DNA of 64,000 nucleotides, taken from contig RECP01000078.1 of the NCBI GenBank assembly GCA_007693945.1, forward strand, positions 1 through 64,000, in the 5' to 3' direction. The notes below the pieces were generated by a model, which was not told where the DNA came from, searched no databases, and saw nothing but the letters and a program-made list of their open reading frames with translations. Positions 63,602 through 64,000 of this stretch are shown piece by piece; the first letter of the stretch is position 1; every line of letters begins with the position of its first letter. Both the position numbers and the translations under genes were made by a program. This DNA is from Spirochaetaceae bacterium (GTDB taxonomy: Bacteria > Spirochaetota > Spirochaetia > DSM-27196 > PWMO01).

Positions 63602-63606
63602 GGTTT

Positions 63607-64000
63607 TCAGGCCTCAGGCACAACCCCGCGCTCGCGAAAGCGGGTCATGATTTGCTGAAAGCTCAACCCGTGGCGGCGCGCGACGTCGTGCGCATAGCTG
63701 CTTCCGTAGGGCGGAGCAAATCGGATACGGTAGGTTCGTCGGCCCCTGCCTTCGTCGTCGTTCTCGACTTCCGCACGCAGACTCACCACGGTGTCGGCCC
63801 ACCGCGAAACCTGTGAAGCGTTGATCTGCTCGCAACGTGCCGCAAGGTCATGCAGGTGCGTCGCAAAGATGGTTCGCACGCCGAGTTGGCATAACGCCGC
63901 CAGCAACTCCTCGGAGATTCCGACCGCTTCCATCGGACCGGTACCGGACAGCGACTCATTGCACAGCACCAGGCTGTGCGGAGTGACCTGATCAACGATC
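63607..64000 (-). CDS. MutS-family ATPase, C-terminal part (cut by window edge)
   Basis: Only the last 130 codons are in the window and the frame is open to base 64000. The Walker B region LVLCNESLSGTG, the following TIFATHLHDLA (His of the dimer switch), and the final YRIRFAPPYGSSYAHDVARRHG match the ATPase end of MutS/MutS2-like proteins. Whether it is MutS1, MutS2 or another clade cannot be told from this piece. The HTH-like C-terminus typical of MutS1 is short here. Confidence 0.85.
   Translation of the reverse strand, partial: IVDQVTPHSLVLCNESLSGTGPMEAVGISEELLAALCQLGVRTIFATHLHDLAARCEQINASQVSRWADTVVSLRAEVENDDEGRGRRTYRIRFAPPYGSSYAHDVARRHGLSFQQIMTRFRERGVVPEA

Overview
The window is a GC-rich bacterial chromosome segment and looks like a free-living, saccharolytic spirochaete. 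That is an inference. It rests on the N-termini of several exported proteins, which end in alanine/glycine-rich stretches followed by GQ or GG and acidic residues (LFAAGQGEE, LLAGGQRER, FATGGREQ, SWARGQRAA), a style common in Spirochaeta/Treponema exported proteins, and on the mix of sugar ABC importers, trehalose synthesis and polyamine genes. No rRNA, phage, transposase or CRISPR array is visible. One tRNA gene, tRNA-Val(CAC), is present.

Layout. 1-2.2 kb: end of a sugar ABC importer operon, a lipoprotein, and tRNA-Val with an unusual duplicated 3' tail. 2.2-9.8 kb: housekeeping metabolism (malic enzyme MaeB, a DUF4914 P-loop protein, Mrp ATPase, and small thioredoxin-fold, ASCH and DUF1820-like proteins). 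9.9-14.1 kb: a minus-strand operon of a two-subunit sodium/solute symporter followed by two coupled genes in which an acyl-CoA synthetase and a lipoate-ligase-like enzyme have exchanged halves. This is the most striking structure in the window. 14.3-24.2 kb: a large OmpA/FlgD-repeat envelope protein, a polar amino-acid ABC importer, an M23 peptidase, MsrA and a large diguanylate cyclase. 24.4-31 kb: glgX-treY-treZ, converting glycogen to trehalose. 31-37 kb: LarA-like protein, FMN-binding-like lipoprotein, PilZ protein, YchF-like GTPase and a DUF3179 protein. 37-42.9 kb: a polyamine operon (speA, carboxyspermidine dehydrogenase, nspC, agmatinase) with a PlsC acyltransferase, giving putrescine and then spermidine by the carboxyspermidine route.

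43-61.6 kb is a carbohydrate or polyol catabolic region with two DeoR regulators and one ROK regulator. It holds a TIM-like isomerase, YjbQ, a PHI-like SIS isomerase, an arabinose/fucose-isomerase-like protein, a glycerol-kinase-like FGGY kinase, a NagB-like protein, a ribose-type ABC importer, a DUF4432 mutarotase-like protein, a FIST-like protein, an aldo/keto reductase, an RpiB-like isomerase and a Gfo/Idh/MocA dehydrogenase. The combination does not match any textbook sugar pathway that I can name, and several of its promoters are near-consensus sigma-70 type with operator-like repeats. 61.7-64 kb: a DUF1349-like protein, a TPR protein and the C-terminus of a MutS-family ATPase cut by the window edge.

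Start sites were revised where a Shine-Dalgarno sequence favoured an internal ATG or GTG. All family names come from reading motifs by eye, without database searches.
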